Below are positions 16,620 to 26,125 of a stretch of 64,000 nucleotides of DNA, piece by piece (the first letter of the stretch is position 1; the number at the start of each line of letters is the position of its first letter). Origin of the DNA: Solirubrobacter pauli. GTDB lineage: Bacteria; Actinomycetota; Thermoleophilia; Solirubrobacterales; Solirubrobacteraceae. The position numbers were made by a program, and so were the translations under genes. Location of the stretch: NCBI RefSeq assembly GCF_003633755.1, contig NZ_RBIL01000001.1, forward strand, positions 2,527,426 through 2,591,425, given 5' to 3'. The notes beneath the pieces were generated by a model, which was given only the letters and a program-made list of their open reading frames with translations, searched no databases and had not been told where the DNA came from.

Positions 16620-16900
16620 CCTGGGAGGAGCTGCTCGCGAACCCGGTCCAGCGCGACGCGCACGGCGTGCTGATCGTGCTCGAAGAGGTCGACGAGGACG
16701 CGCGCGTGGCCTGGTACCGCCGCGGCGGCGAGACGTTCGAGCTGCGCGCGGCCGAGACCGCGCTCGCGTTGCAGGTGCTCGACGGCGAGGTCGTCGACGC
16801 GGAGCCGCCGGGTGCGCCGGCGCCCGTCCGCGCCCGCCTGGTCGCCGCGGGCGTGGCCGCGGCGGGGCTCGCGCTGCTCGCGGCCCGGAGGCGCCGGTGA
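16616..16900 (+). CDS. Small protein with a C-terminal membrane segment, within the molybdenum hydroxylase operon
   Basis: A 94-residue protein that I do not recognise. Its ATG overlaps the coxL stop by four bases, which decides the start. The N-terminal part is acidic and probably strand-rich (GVLIVLEEVDEDARVAWYRRGGETFELRA, about 19-47). It ends in an Ala/Leu/Val-rich helix (about residues 72-89) followed by a short Arg cluster, consistent with a single tail anchor. A gene of this kind between coxL and coxM is not part of the usual three-subunit set; it could tether the hydroxylase to the membrane. That role is inference from position and topology only. Confidence 0.6.
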   Translation: MTWEELLANPVQRDAHGVLIVLEEVDEDARVAWYRRGGETFELRAAETALALQVLDGEVVDAEPPGAPAPVRARLVAAGVAAAGLALLAARRRR

Positions 16901-16998
16901 CGCGCCTTCACCCGGCGCCGTTCTGCGCCGCCCCCGGTGAGGCCGCGGCGGGGCCCCTTCGCCCGGCGTGCCTCTGCGCCGCCTGGAGACGCCGGTGA
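16888..16998. repeat. Imperfect GC-rich direct repeats before coxM
   Basis: Two 28-base units (16905-16932 and 16956-16983) match at 23 positions, both built around CCCGGCG and CTGCGCCGCC. They are bracketed by near-identical 14-mers beginning GGAG and ending CGCCGGTGA at 16888 and 16985. The block spans the only real gap in the operon, so it probably arose by local duplication. Any regulatory role is unknown. Confidence 0.5.
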
Positions 16999-17738
16999 AG
17001 CCGGCGGCCTTCGATCACGTGCGCGTGGCCTCGTGGGACGAGGCGATCGCCGCGCTCGCCGACGACGCGCTCGTGCTCGCGGGCGGGCAGAGCCTCATGC
17101 CGCTGCTGAACGCGCGCGCGGTGCGCCCGGCGCGGCTGGTCGACATCACCGGCATCCCGGGCGTGATCCGCAAGCGCGGCGGGGTGCTCCGCATCGACGC
17201 GACCGTTCGCCAGGCCGCGCTCGAGCGCTCGCGGATCGTCGCGGCGGGCTGGCCGCTGCTCGCCCAGGCGGTGCGGCACGTGGGGCATCCCGCGACCCGT
17301 TCGCGCGGCACGGTCGGCGGCTCGGCCGCCCACGGCGACCCGCGTGCGGAGCTGATCTGCGCGCTGGCCGCGCTCGACGCGCGCTTCGAGCTCGCCTCCG
17401 GGCGCACCGCGCGCGGCCCGCTCACGCTCGCCCCGGGGGACCTGCTCGTGGCGATCGAGGTCCCGCCGCTCCCCGAGGGCGCGCGCACGGCGTTCCTCGA
17501 GCACGCCCGCACGTCCGGCGACTTCGCCGAGGCCGGCGTCGCCGTCGTCCTCGCGCCCGGCCACGCGGCGATCGCGGTCCTCGGCGCCGGTCGCGCCACC
17601 GCGGCCGAGTCGGCGCTGCGCGACGGAGCCGCCGCCGAGGCCGTGGCCGAGCTCGCCGCCGGCCTGATCGAGGGCGACCACCGCCGCGCGCTGGTCGCCG
17701 AGCTCACGCGCCGCGCGCTCGCCGAGGTAAAGCGATGA
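16995..17738 (+). CDS. FAD-binding medium subunit, CoxM / xanthine dehydrogenase type
   Basis: A 247-residue subunit carrying FAD between the 2Fe-2S and molybdenum subunits. The family pattern is present: KPAAFDHVRVASWDEAIAAL at the start, the first FAD-binding loop VLAGGQSLMPLLNAR (about 29-43), DITGIPGV, and the second loop as ATRSRGTVGGSAAHGDPRAEL (about 97-117). The start is placed at GTG 16995 because family members begin with this KPAAF-like strand and GGAG lies seven bases upstream; an in-frame GTG at 16968 would add nine residues. It is somewhat shorter than typical (about 280). It overlaps coxS by four bases. Confidence 0.88.
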   Translation: MKPAAFDHVRVASWDEAIAALADDALVLAGGQSLMPLLNARAVRPARLVDITGIPGVIRKRGGVLRIDATVRQAALERSRIVAAGWPLLAQAVRHVGHPATRSRGTVGGSAAHGDPRAELICALAALDARFELASGRTARGPLTLAPGDLLVAIEVPPLPEGARTAFLEHARTSGDFAEAGVAVVLAPGHAAIAVLGAGRATAAESALRDGAAAEAVAELAAGLIEGDHRRALVAELTRRALAEVKR

Positions 17739-18274
17739 GCGCGTTCGGCGACACCCCGTCCGACCTCGACCGCCCGGGCTTCGGCACGCCCGGCGCCGTT
17801 TCGGCCGGGATCGAAGCCTCCGCCGACCACACTGCGCCCGTGCAGATCTCCCTCCGCGTGAACGGCACCGAGCGCGAGGCCGCGGCGGAGCCGCGCACGC
17901 TCCTCTCGGACTTCCTCCGCCATACCCTCGGCCTCACGGGAACGAAGGTCGGCTGCGAGAGCGGCGACTGCGGCTCGTGCACCGTCCACATCGACGGTGA
18001 GCCCGCGCTCGCGTGCCTCACCCTCGCCGTCCAGGCCGACGGCGCGCACGTCACGACGATCGAAGGCCTCCCGCACGGCCCGCTCCAGGAGGCGTTCCAC
18101 GAGCACCACGCGCTGCAGTGCGGGTTCTGCACGGCCGGCATGCTGATGACGCTCGACGCCTTCTTGAAGACCAACCCCGACCCCTCCGAGCCCGAGATCA
18201 AGGCGGCGCTGAGCGGCAACCTGTGCCGCTGCACGGGCTACGCGCCGATCGTCGAGGCCGTCCGCAACCGATGA
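17735..18274 (+). CDS. 2Fe-2S small subunit, CoxS / xanthine dehydrogenase type
   Basis: A 179-residue iron-sulfur subunit with all eight cluster cysteines: C74, C79, C82 and C94 for the plant-ferredoxin-type cluster, and C129, C132, C164 and C166 (CRCTGY) for the helical cluster. Electrons pass from the molybdenum site through these clusters to FAD. The ATG at 17735 overlaps coxM by four bases. It gives a non-conserved N-terminal extension of about 35 residues before the usual QISLRVNG strand. An in-frame GTG at 17840 would give the standard length, but it lacks the coupling. The stop overlaps the MATE gene start. Confidence 0.9.
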   Translation: MSAFGDTPSDLDRPGFGTPGAVSAGIEASADHTAPVQISLRVNGTEREAAAEPRTLLSDFLRHTLGLTGTKVGCESGDCGSCTVHIDGEPALACLTLAVQADGAHVTTIEGLPHGPLQEAFHEHHALQCGFCTAGMLMTLDAFLKTNPDPSEPEIKAALSGNLCRCTGYAPIVEAVRNR

Positions 18275-19569
18275 AGCTGCGCTCGAAGTACGACCGCGAG
18301 ATCCTCCTGCTCGCGTTGCCCGCGCTGGGCGCGCTCGCGGCCGAGCCGTTGTACGTGCTCGTGGACACGGCGATCGTCGGCCACCTCGGGACGACGCAGC
18401 TCGCCTCCCTCGCGATCGCGGCGACCGTCCTGAGCACCGCGTTCACGATCTTCAACTTCCTGACCTACGGCACCACCGCCCAGGTCGCGCGTCTGCACGG
18501 CGCCGGCCGCGACGAGGACGCCGCCCGGCTGGGGTCGCAGGCGCTGTGGCTCGCCCTCGGGATCGGCCTGGTCCTGCTCGCGCTCCTGCAGCTCGGCGCG
18601 CCCGCGATCGTCACGCTCATGGGCGGCGAGGGCGAGGTGAAGGACGGCGCCGTCCTGTACCTGCGGATCAGCGCGCTCGGCGCGCCGCTGTTCATGCTGG
18701 CCTCCGCGGCGCAGGGCTTCTTGCGGGGCACCGGCGACCTGAAGACGCCGCTGCTGATCCTGCTCGCGGCGCACACCGTCAACGCCGTGCTGGAGGTCGT
18801 GTTCGTCTATGGCTTCGGCTGGGGCCTCGCGGGCTCGGCCTGGGGCACGGTGATCGCGCAGCTCGGCATGGCCGGCGCGTTCTTCATGGTCCAATACCGC
18901 GCCGGCCTGGAGCGCCCGCACCCCGAGAAGATGCGGCCGCTGATGCGGATCGGCAGCGAGATCGCCGTCCGCACGACCGCGCTCACCGGGTCCTTCCTCG
19001 TCGGCAGCGCCGTCCTCGCGCGGATCGGGGCGACGTCGCTCGGCGCACACCAGATCGCGTTCCAGCTGTGGGTGTTCCTGGCGCTCGTCCTCGACGCGAT
19101 CGCGATCGCCGGCCAGGTGATGGTCGGCCGGATGCTCGGTGCGAGCGACGCGGCGGGCGCCCGCGCCGCCGCCACGCGCATGATCGGCTGGTCGGTGATC
19201 GTCGGCGCGGCCTTCGGCCTGATCCTGCTCGCGCTCGGCGACCTCGTGCCCGACCTGTTCACCAGCGACCCCGAGGTGATCGACAAGGCCCGCGAGATCT
19301 GGTGGATCTTCGCGCTCACGATGCCGTTCAACGGCGCGGTGTTCGCGCTCGACGGCATCCTCATCGGGGCCGGCGACACGCGCTTCCTGATGTGGGGGAT
19401 GCTGGCCGCCGCGGCCGTCTACCTCCCGATCGTGGTGCTCACCTACCGCAACGGCTGGGGCATCGAAGGCATCTGGTGGGGCCTGGCCGCATTGATCGCC
19501 GTTCGGCTAGTTACGTGCGGCGGAAGGTTCCTCGGGTCACAATGGGCGTTGACAGGCGCGCGCGCTTGA
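18271..19569 (+). CDS. MATE-family multidrug/metabolite efflux transporter
   Basis: A 432-residue protein with twelve predicted membrane helices in two MATE halves. Seen: LALPALGALAAEPLYVLVDTAIVGHLG at the start, QGFLRGTGDLKTPL (about residue 150), and in the second half GAHQIAFQLW (about 263) with DGILIGAGDTRF (about 365). MATE proteins export cationic drugs or metabolites using Na+ or H+ gradients. Its ATG overlaps the coxS stop by four bases, so it is co-translated with the molybdenum hydroxylase. Such linkage suggests that it exports the substrate or product of that enzyme, but this is inference. Confidence 0.9.
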   Translation: MKLRSKYDREILLLALPALGALAAEPLYVLVDTAIVGHLGTTQLASLAIAATVLSTAFTIFNFLTYGTTAQVARLHGAGRDEDAARLGSQALWLALGIGLVLLALLQLGAPAIVTLMGGEGEVKDGAVLYLRISALGAPLFMLASAAQGFLRGTGDLKTPLLILLAAHTVNAVLEVVFVYGFGWGLAGSAWGTVIAQLGMAGAFFMVQYRAGLERPHPEKMRPLMRIGSEIAVRTTALTGSFLVGSAVLARIGATSLGAHQIAFQLWVFLALVLDAIAIAGQVMVGRMLGASDAAGARAAATRMIGWSVIVGAAFGLILLALGDLVPDLFTSDPEVIDKAREIWWIFALTMPFNGAVFALDGILIGAGDTRFLMWGMLAAAAVYLPIVVLTYRNGWGIEGIWWGLAALIAVRLVTCGGRFLGSQWALTGARA

Positions 19570-19576
19570 CTACCCT
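19549..19576 (+). promoter_or_regulatory. Sigma-70-type promoter before the small membrane protein
   Basis: A consensus -35 TTGACA (19549-19554) is followed after 16 bases by TACCCT (19571-19576). The ATG is ten bases further on, so the transcript would have a leader of only a few bases or none. The -35 lies inside the 3' end of the MATE gene. Confidence 0.6.
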
Positions 19577-19586
19577 GTCGTCGCCC

Positions 19587-19970
19587 ATGACGCGTCGGAT
19601 CGCCACCCTCACCACACTGCTCGTCCTCGCCTTCGCCGCCCCGGCGGCAGCGCAGGGAGGCGCGTTCGGTCCGCTGCCCTCGGCACCGGTCCCGACGGAG
19701 ACGCCGCAGCAGAACACCAACGCCACGGACAACGGTGAGACGGGGCAGACGACGCTGTTCATCATCCTCGGCGCCCTGCTCGTCGGCTTCGCGGTGATGG
19801 GCGTGTTGATCACGCGCGACGCCCGCAACAAGGCGCCCGAGATCGTCACGGCCGGCCCCGTGGTCCCCGAGGGCACCGGCGCTCGCAAGCCGCACACCCA
19901 GGCGGCCAAGAAGAAGATGCGGCAGAAGACGCGCGCGCAGAAGCAGGCGCGCAAAGCGCACAGGCGCTAG
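19587..19970 (+). CDS. Small membrane protein with signal peptide and basic tail
   Basis: A 127-residue protein of unknown function. It has a signal peptide (RIATLTTLLVLAFAAPAAAQ), a Pro/Thr/Asn-rich outside segment (about 23-55), one transmembrane helix (TLFIILGALLVGFAVMGVLI, about 56-75) and a strongly basic cytoplasmic tail rich in Lys, Gln and Arg (about 98-127). The topology would be type I with outside N-terminus. The basic tail might bind nucleic acid, polyphosphate or acidic lipids; the convergent gene is a polyphosphate kinase 2, and the two stop codons overlap by four bases. I see no recognised domain. ATG at 19587 follows a good promoter. Confidence 0.7.
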   Translation: MTRRIATLTTLLVLAFAAPAAAQGGAFGPLPSAPVPTETPQQNTNATDNGETGQTTLFIILGALLVGFAVMGVLITRDARNKAPEIVTAGPVVPEGTGARKPHTQAAKKKMRQKTRAQKQARKAHRR

Positions 19971-20692
19971 AGCCGCTTCTCCACCGCCGCGATCACGCGG
20001 CGCAGCACCTCCGCCCGGGCGTAGCGCTTCGACTCGCCCGGGATCAGCTCCCAGGGCGCGTAGTCGGTCGACGTCCGCCGGACCATCTCGTCGATCGCCG
20101 CCTCGTACTGCGGTCGCTTCTCGCGGTTGCGCCAGTCCTCGTCGGTCAGCTTCCAGGACTTCAACGGGTCCTTCTCGCGCGCCTTGAAGCGCTTGAGCTG
20201 CTCCTCGGGCGAGACGTGCAACCAGAACTTGACGAGGATCATCCCGTCGTCGCAGAGCGCGCGCTCGAAGTCGTTGATCTCGCGGTAGGCGCGCTTCCAC
20301 TCGGCCTTGGTCGCGAAGCCCTCGACGCGCTCGACGAGCACCCGCCCGTACCAGGAGCGGTCCAGCACGGCCATCCCGCCGTCCCCGGGGAGCGCGGGCA
20401 CGAACCGCGAGAGGTAGTGGTGGCGGAGCTCGTCGGGCGTCGGCGCGGCGTACTGCTTGACGCGCACGTGCCGCGGGTCCAGCCCGTCCACGAGCCGTTT
20501 GATCGCGCCGCCCTTGCCGGACGCGTCCCAGCCCTCGAAGAGCACGCACAGCGGCGGCCCGATCCGGTCGCTCGTCTGCCCGCCGAGCTCCAGGCGCAGC
20601 TCGAGCATGCGCTTCTGCAGCGCCTCGAGCACCTCCGGCTCGTCCTCCTTGGAGATCTTCAGCGTCAGGTCCAGCTCGTCGAGCACGCTCAT
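19967..20692 (-). CDS. ppk2: Polyphosphate kinase 2 family protein
   Basis: A 241-residue single-domain PPK2. The Walker A loop is GWDASGKGG (residues 54-62), followed by the family motifs DPRHVRVKQYAAPTPDE, FVPALPGDGGMAVLDRSWYGRVLVERVEG (Walker B region, about 96-124) and the lid helix with KRFKAREKDPLKSWKLTDEDW (about 167-187). PPK2 enzymes transfer phosphate between polyphosphate and nucleotides. Class (NDP, NMP or dual) cannot be fixed here, although the single compact domain argues against the duplicated class II type. It overlaps by four bases the end of its upstream neighbour, a membrane-anchored protein of unknown function. Confidence 0.9.
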   Translation of the reverse strand: MSVLDELDLTLKISKEDEPEVLEALQKRMLELRLELGGQTSDRIGPPLCVLFEGWDASGKGGAIKRLVDGLDPRHVRVKQYAAPTPDELRHHYLSRFVPALPGDGGMAVLDRSWYGRVLVERVEGFATKAEWKRAYREINDFERALCDDGMILVKFWLHVSPEEQLKRFKAREKDPLKSWKLTDEDWRNREKRPQYEAAIDEMVRRTSTDYAPWELIPGESKRYARAEVLRRVIAAVEKRL

Positions 20693-21135
20693 CCCGGCCG
20701 GATCACCCGCCCCGCGTCCACGGTGAGCACGTTCGGCAGCTCGTCGAACGGTCGCTCGAAGCCCTCGAAGCGGCCCGTCCCGCGGTAGTCGGTGAAGCGC
20801 ACGACCTCGTCATGACGGAGGAAGATCAGCAGATCGCCGCCGTCGACGGTGTCGATCCCCGTCCACTCGCGCCCCAGCCGCTCGGTGATCGCATCGCGCG
20901 GCGTCCCCGGTTGGACGAGCAGCACCTCGTCGTACGGGAAGGTGGCGATGTCGCGCAGGTCCAGGCGCCCGCTCTCCTGCGCCGCCTGGTTGACCGCGAG
21001 CGTGAAGTCCTCGGCCAGCAGGTTGTCGGACTGGAAGTTGTCCTCGTCCCGCGTGAAGTAGACCGCACCGGCCAGCAGCAGCAGGAAGAAGACCAGGCCG
21101 CCGGAGACCAACGCGAGTACCCGTCCCATGCTCAA
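20689..21135 (-). CDS. Membrane-anchored protein of unknown function
   Basis: A 148-residue protein with one N-terminal transmembrane helix (about residues 5-27, VLALVSGGLVFFLLLLAGAVYF) and an extracytoplasmic globular part with no domain that I recognise. The outer part mixes helices and strands (LLAEDFTLAVNQAAQES, YDEVLLVQPGTPRDAITERLG, LLIFLRHDEVVRFTDYRG). Two starts are possible, ATG 21135 and ATG 21129, two residues apart. The stop overlaps the ppk2 start by four bases, so it is co-translated with polyphosphate kinase 2. It diverges from ileS across a 39-base gap. Confidence 0.65.
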   Translation of the reverse strand: MSMGRVLALVSGGLVFFLLLLAGAVYFTRDEDNFQSDNLLAEDFTLAVNQAAQESGRLDLRDIATFPYDEVLLVQPGTPRDAITERLGREWTGIDTVDGGDLLIFLRHDEVVRFTDYRGTGRFEGFERPFDELPNVLTVDAGRVIRPG

Positions 21136-21158
21136 GGGTTTGAACCTACCGCGCGGCC

Positions 21159-21164
21159 TAGACT
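21159..21164 (+). promoter_or_regulatory. Putative -10 element for ileS
   Basis: TAGACT ends ten bases before the GTG start of ileS at 21175. Only 39 bases separate ileS from the divergent gene, which leaves no room for a T-box leader, so ileS is probably not controlled by tRNA-Ile sensing here. Confidence 0.4.
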
Positions 21165-21174
21165 TCCACTCCTA

Positions 21175-24264
<3,090 letters not shown>

Positions 24265-24276
24265 ACGGGCACAAAA

Positions 24277-24305
24277 AAGCCCCGGCGTGGTGAACGCCGG
24301 GGCTT
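24277..24305 (-). terminator. Intrinsic terminator of trxA
   Basis: A perfect 12-base-pair stem (24277-24288 with 24294-24305) closes a five-base loop. On the minus strand it is followed by a run of six T residues (A-run at 24273-24278 on the plus strand), so it ends the trxA transcript. It also lies 12 bases after the ileS stop and may act weakly in that direction. Confidence 0.88.
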
Positions 24306-24319
24306 GGAGTGGGTGACGC

Positions 24320-24643
24320 TTACGCCAGCGCGGGCTCGATGTCGGCCTCGATGCCCTTCTTGGGCTTGGCGCCCTGGATCCGCGTGACCTCCTGGCCGTT
24401 CTTGAACAGGATCATCGTCGGGATCGCGAGCACCTGGTACTGGATCGCGGTCTGCTGGTTCTCGTCGGTGTTGAGCTTGACGATCCGCAGGTCGTCGCGC
24501 TCGGACGCGATCTGCTCCAGCGCGGGGGCGACCATGCGGCACGGACCGCACCACGGCGCCCAGAAGTCCACCAGCACGGGCTGATCGTTCTCGAGCACCT
24601 CAGCCTGGAAGTTGGTGTCGGTGACGTTCGTGATGTCTGCCAT
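24320..24643 (-). CDS. trxA: Thioredoxin
   Basis: A 107-residue thioredoxin with the redox-active WCGPC motif (C32 and C35), the buried Asp at D26 and the cis-Pro in VLAIPTMILF (about residue 76). It reduces disulfides in cytoplasmic proteins such as ribonucleotide reductase. The C-terminal KPKKGIEADIEPAL helix is typical. GGAGG nine bases before the ATG at 24643 fixes the start. A TATACT hexamer in the tail of the upstream SpoIIM-like gene probably drives it alone, and a strong terminator follows. Confidence 0.97.
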   Translation of the reverse strand: MADITNVTDTNFQAEVLENDQPVLVDFWAPWCGPCRMVAPALEQIASERDDLRIVKLNTDENQQTAIQYQVLAIPTMILFKNGQEVTRIQGAKPKKGIEADIEPALA

Positions 24644-24670
24644 GCGGAAGGGTCCTCCAGAAGTCTTGTT

Positions 24671-24690
24671 CGCTATAAAAAGTATAGCGG
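24671..24690. promoter_or_regulatory. AT-rich dyad with the trxA -10 element
   Basis: CGCTATA and TATAGCG form a seven-base-pair dyad over the stop of the SpoIIM-like gene. Read on the minus strand it contains TATACT (24686-24681), about 38 bases before the trxA ATG, a fitting -10 position. It could double as a weak terminator for the upstream gene. Confidence 0.45.
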
Positions 24691-25353
24691 TGTCACCCAG
24701 GTCTCGATGGCCGCCGCGAGGAGCACCAGCGGGCCTGCGATCGCCGTTGTCGCGATTGTTGCCGCCAGCAGCTCGTCCCAAGCGCCACGGCGGCTGGCGA
24801 TCGACCACGCCGCGAGCGGGAGGAAGACCGCGAACAACTCTGGCAGGGCGTGCGGAAGCAGTCGCAGCAGCAGCGTATGGGGCTCGATGCCGAGCGTCCA
24901 GGCCAGGTCGGCGGCGCCGTGGCCGAGCGCGTTGGCCTGCGCCATCAGCGAGAAGAGCGTCGCGGCGGTGACGAAGATGATCGCGAGCGGCGCGGCGTAG
25001 CGCTGGGCGCGCGTCGCCTGCTCGCCCGGGCGCACCCAGCCGGCCAGGAAGCCCGCGACGCAGGCGAGCGCGTGCAGCGCCAGCACGGTGAAGTTGCGGC
25101 GCGCGACGAAGCCGAAGTCCGCGAGGGTCGCGGGCCGGGTGAGGCCGGGGTAGCTGTGGCGGGTCGCGTCCGGGAGCGCGTTGGCCGCGACGAACCACGT
25201 CGCGGCCAGCAGCAGCCCGGTCACCAGCAGCGACCCGAGCGACCACGCGGCCAGGAGCCGCCACGGGGCGGCGTTCCAGCGGCGCAGCGTCGCGCGGGTG
25301 TGCGGCCAACCCTGGACGAGGGCGAGCTGATCAGCCTTCATTGGGTAGTGCAT
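24673..25353 (-). CDS. SpoIIM-family (DUF95) membrane protein
   Basis: About 226 residues with five or six predicted helices and the SpoIIM/DUF95 hallmark LLPHALPELFAVFLPLAAWSIA (about 155-176), which in Bacillus SpoIIM belongs to the septal DMP peptidoglycan complex. In non-sporulating bacteria these proteins are of unknown function. Two starts are plausible, ATG 25353 and ATG 25341; neither has a convincing RBS and both lie inside the end of the preceding glycosyltransferase, implying coupling. A SpoIID-domain protein also occurs in this window (1.9-3.3 kb), but the two genes are far apart. Confidence 0.72.
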   Translation of the reverse strand: MHYPMKADQLALVQGWPHTRATLRRWNAAPWRLLAAWSLGSLLVTGLLLAATWFVAANALPDATRHSYPGLTRPATLADFGFVARRNFTVLALHALACVAGFLAGWVRPGEQATRAQRYAAPLAIIFVTAATLFSLMAQANALGHGAADLAWTLGIEPHTLLLRLLPHALPELFAVFLPLAAWSIASRRGAWDELLAATIATTAIAGPLVLLAAAIETWVTPLYFL

Positions 25354-26098
25354 CGGCGCCGCGGCGGGCGGCCTCAAGCGGACGCCACCGCCGAGGTCCG
25401 AACCGCAACGCCGGAACGCGCCACGCCGCCTCGAGGGCGATGTGCGCGGACATCTTCGACTCGCCGAGCCGCCGCTCGCGGAAGCGGATCGGCACCTCGA
25501 CGACCGTGAGGCCGAGCGAGAGCACGCGGTAGGTGAGCTCGACCTGGAACCCGTAGCCCTGCGCCTCGGCGCTGGCGGCGTCGATCGCCCGCAGCGTGTC
25601 GGCCCGGAAGCACTTGAAGCCGCCGGTGAGGTCGCGCACCCTCACGCCGAGCACGCGGCGCGCGTAGCCGCAGCCGACCCGCGAGATGATCCGGCGCTCC
25701 AGGCCCCAGTTCTCGATCCCGCCGCCGGTGGTGTAGCGCGAGCCGAGCACGAGGGCGGCGCCGTCCGCGGCCGGCGCGATCAGGCGCGGCAGGTCGGCCG
25801 GGTCGTGCGACAGGTCGGCGTCCATCTCGATCACGTAGCCCGCGCCCTGCTCGAGCGCGTGCGCGAAGCCGGCGGTGTACGCCCGGCCCAGGCCGCCCTT
25901 GCCGGGCCGGTGCAGCACGTGCAGGAGCGCATCCGCGGTCGCCATCCGGTCGGCGAGCTGCCCGGTGCCGTCGGGCGAGTTGTCGTCCACGACGAGGATG
26001 TGCGCCTCGGGCACGGCGGCACGGATGCCGCCCACAACGGCCTCCAGGTTGGCGGCCTCGTTGTAGGTCGGCAGGATCACCCAGACGGAGCCGTCCAT
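25331..26098 (-). CDS. Polyprenol-phosphate mannosyltransferase-like GT2 glycosyltransferase
   Basis: A 255-residue GT2 enzyme of the dolichol/polyprenol-phosphate mannose synthase type. Seen: VILPTYNEAANLEAVV at the start, VVDDNSPDGTG (about 36-46), the DxD in VIEMDADLSHDPADL (about 90), SRYTTGGGIENWGLERR (about 120) and TGGFKCFR (about 155). It has no C-terminal membrane helices, as in actinobacterial Ppm1 catalytic units. The family makes polyprenyl-phosphate sugars used by membrane mannosyltransferases; a GT39-type membrane enzyme lies at 41.7-43.3 kb. ATG at 26098 is 27 bases from the divergent polX. It overlaps the SpoIIM-like gene at its end. Confidence 0.85.
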   Translation of the reverse strand: MDGSVWVILPTYNEAANLEAVVGGIRAAVPEAHILVVDDNSPDGTGQLADRMATADALLHVLHRPGKGGLGRAYTAGFAHALEQGAGYVIEMDADLSHDPADLPRLIAPAADGAALVLGSRYTTGGGIENWGLERRIISRVGCGYARRVLGVRVRDLTGGFKCFRADTLRAIDAASAEAQGYGFQVELTYRVLSLGLTVVEVPIRFRERRLGESKMSAHIALEAAWRVPALRFGPRRWRPLEAARRGADALPNEG

Positions 26099-26109
26099 AG
26101 AAGGCGGCG

Positions 26110-26115
26110 TAGGTT
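26110..26115 (+). promoter_or_regulatory. Putative -10 element for polX
   Basis: TAGGTT ends ten bases before the ATG at 26126 in the 27-base gap between divergent genes. No Shine-Dalgarno sequence is present. Confidence 0.35.
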
Positions 26116-26125
26116 AACGGGGCCG

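Noticed and set aside
20812-21174. Open frame extending ileS about 121 codons upstream
   Set aside because: It lies antisense to the membrane-anchored gene and shows no synthetase-like sequence before PPHRPLPENVSFPELEEKV; ileS is started at GTG 21175.
21136-21174. T-box or other leader upstream of ileS
   Set aside because: The gap to the divergent gene is only 39 bases and shows no stem I or antiterminator.
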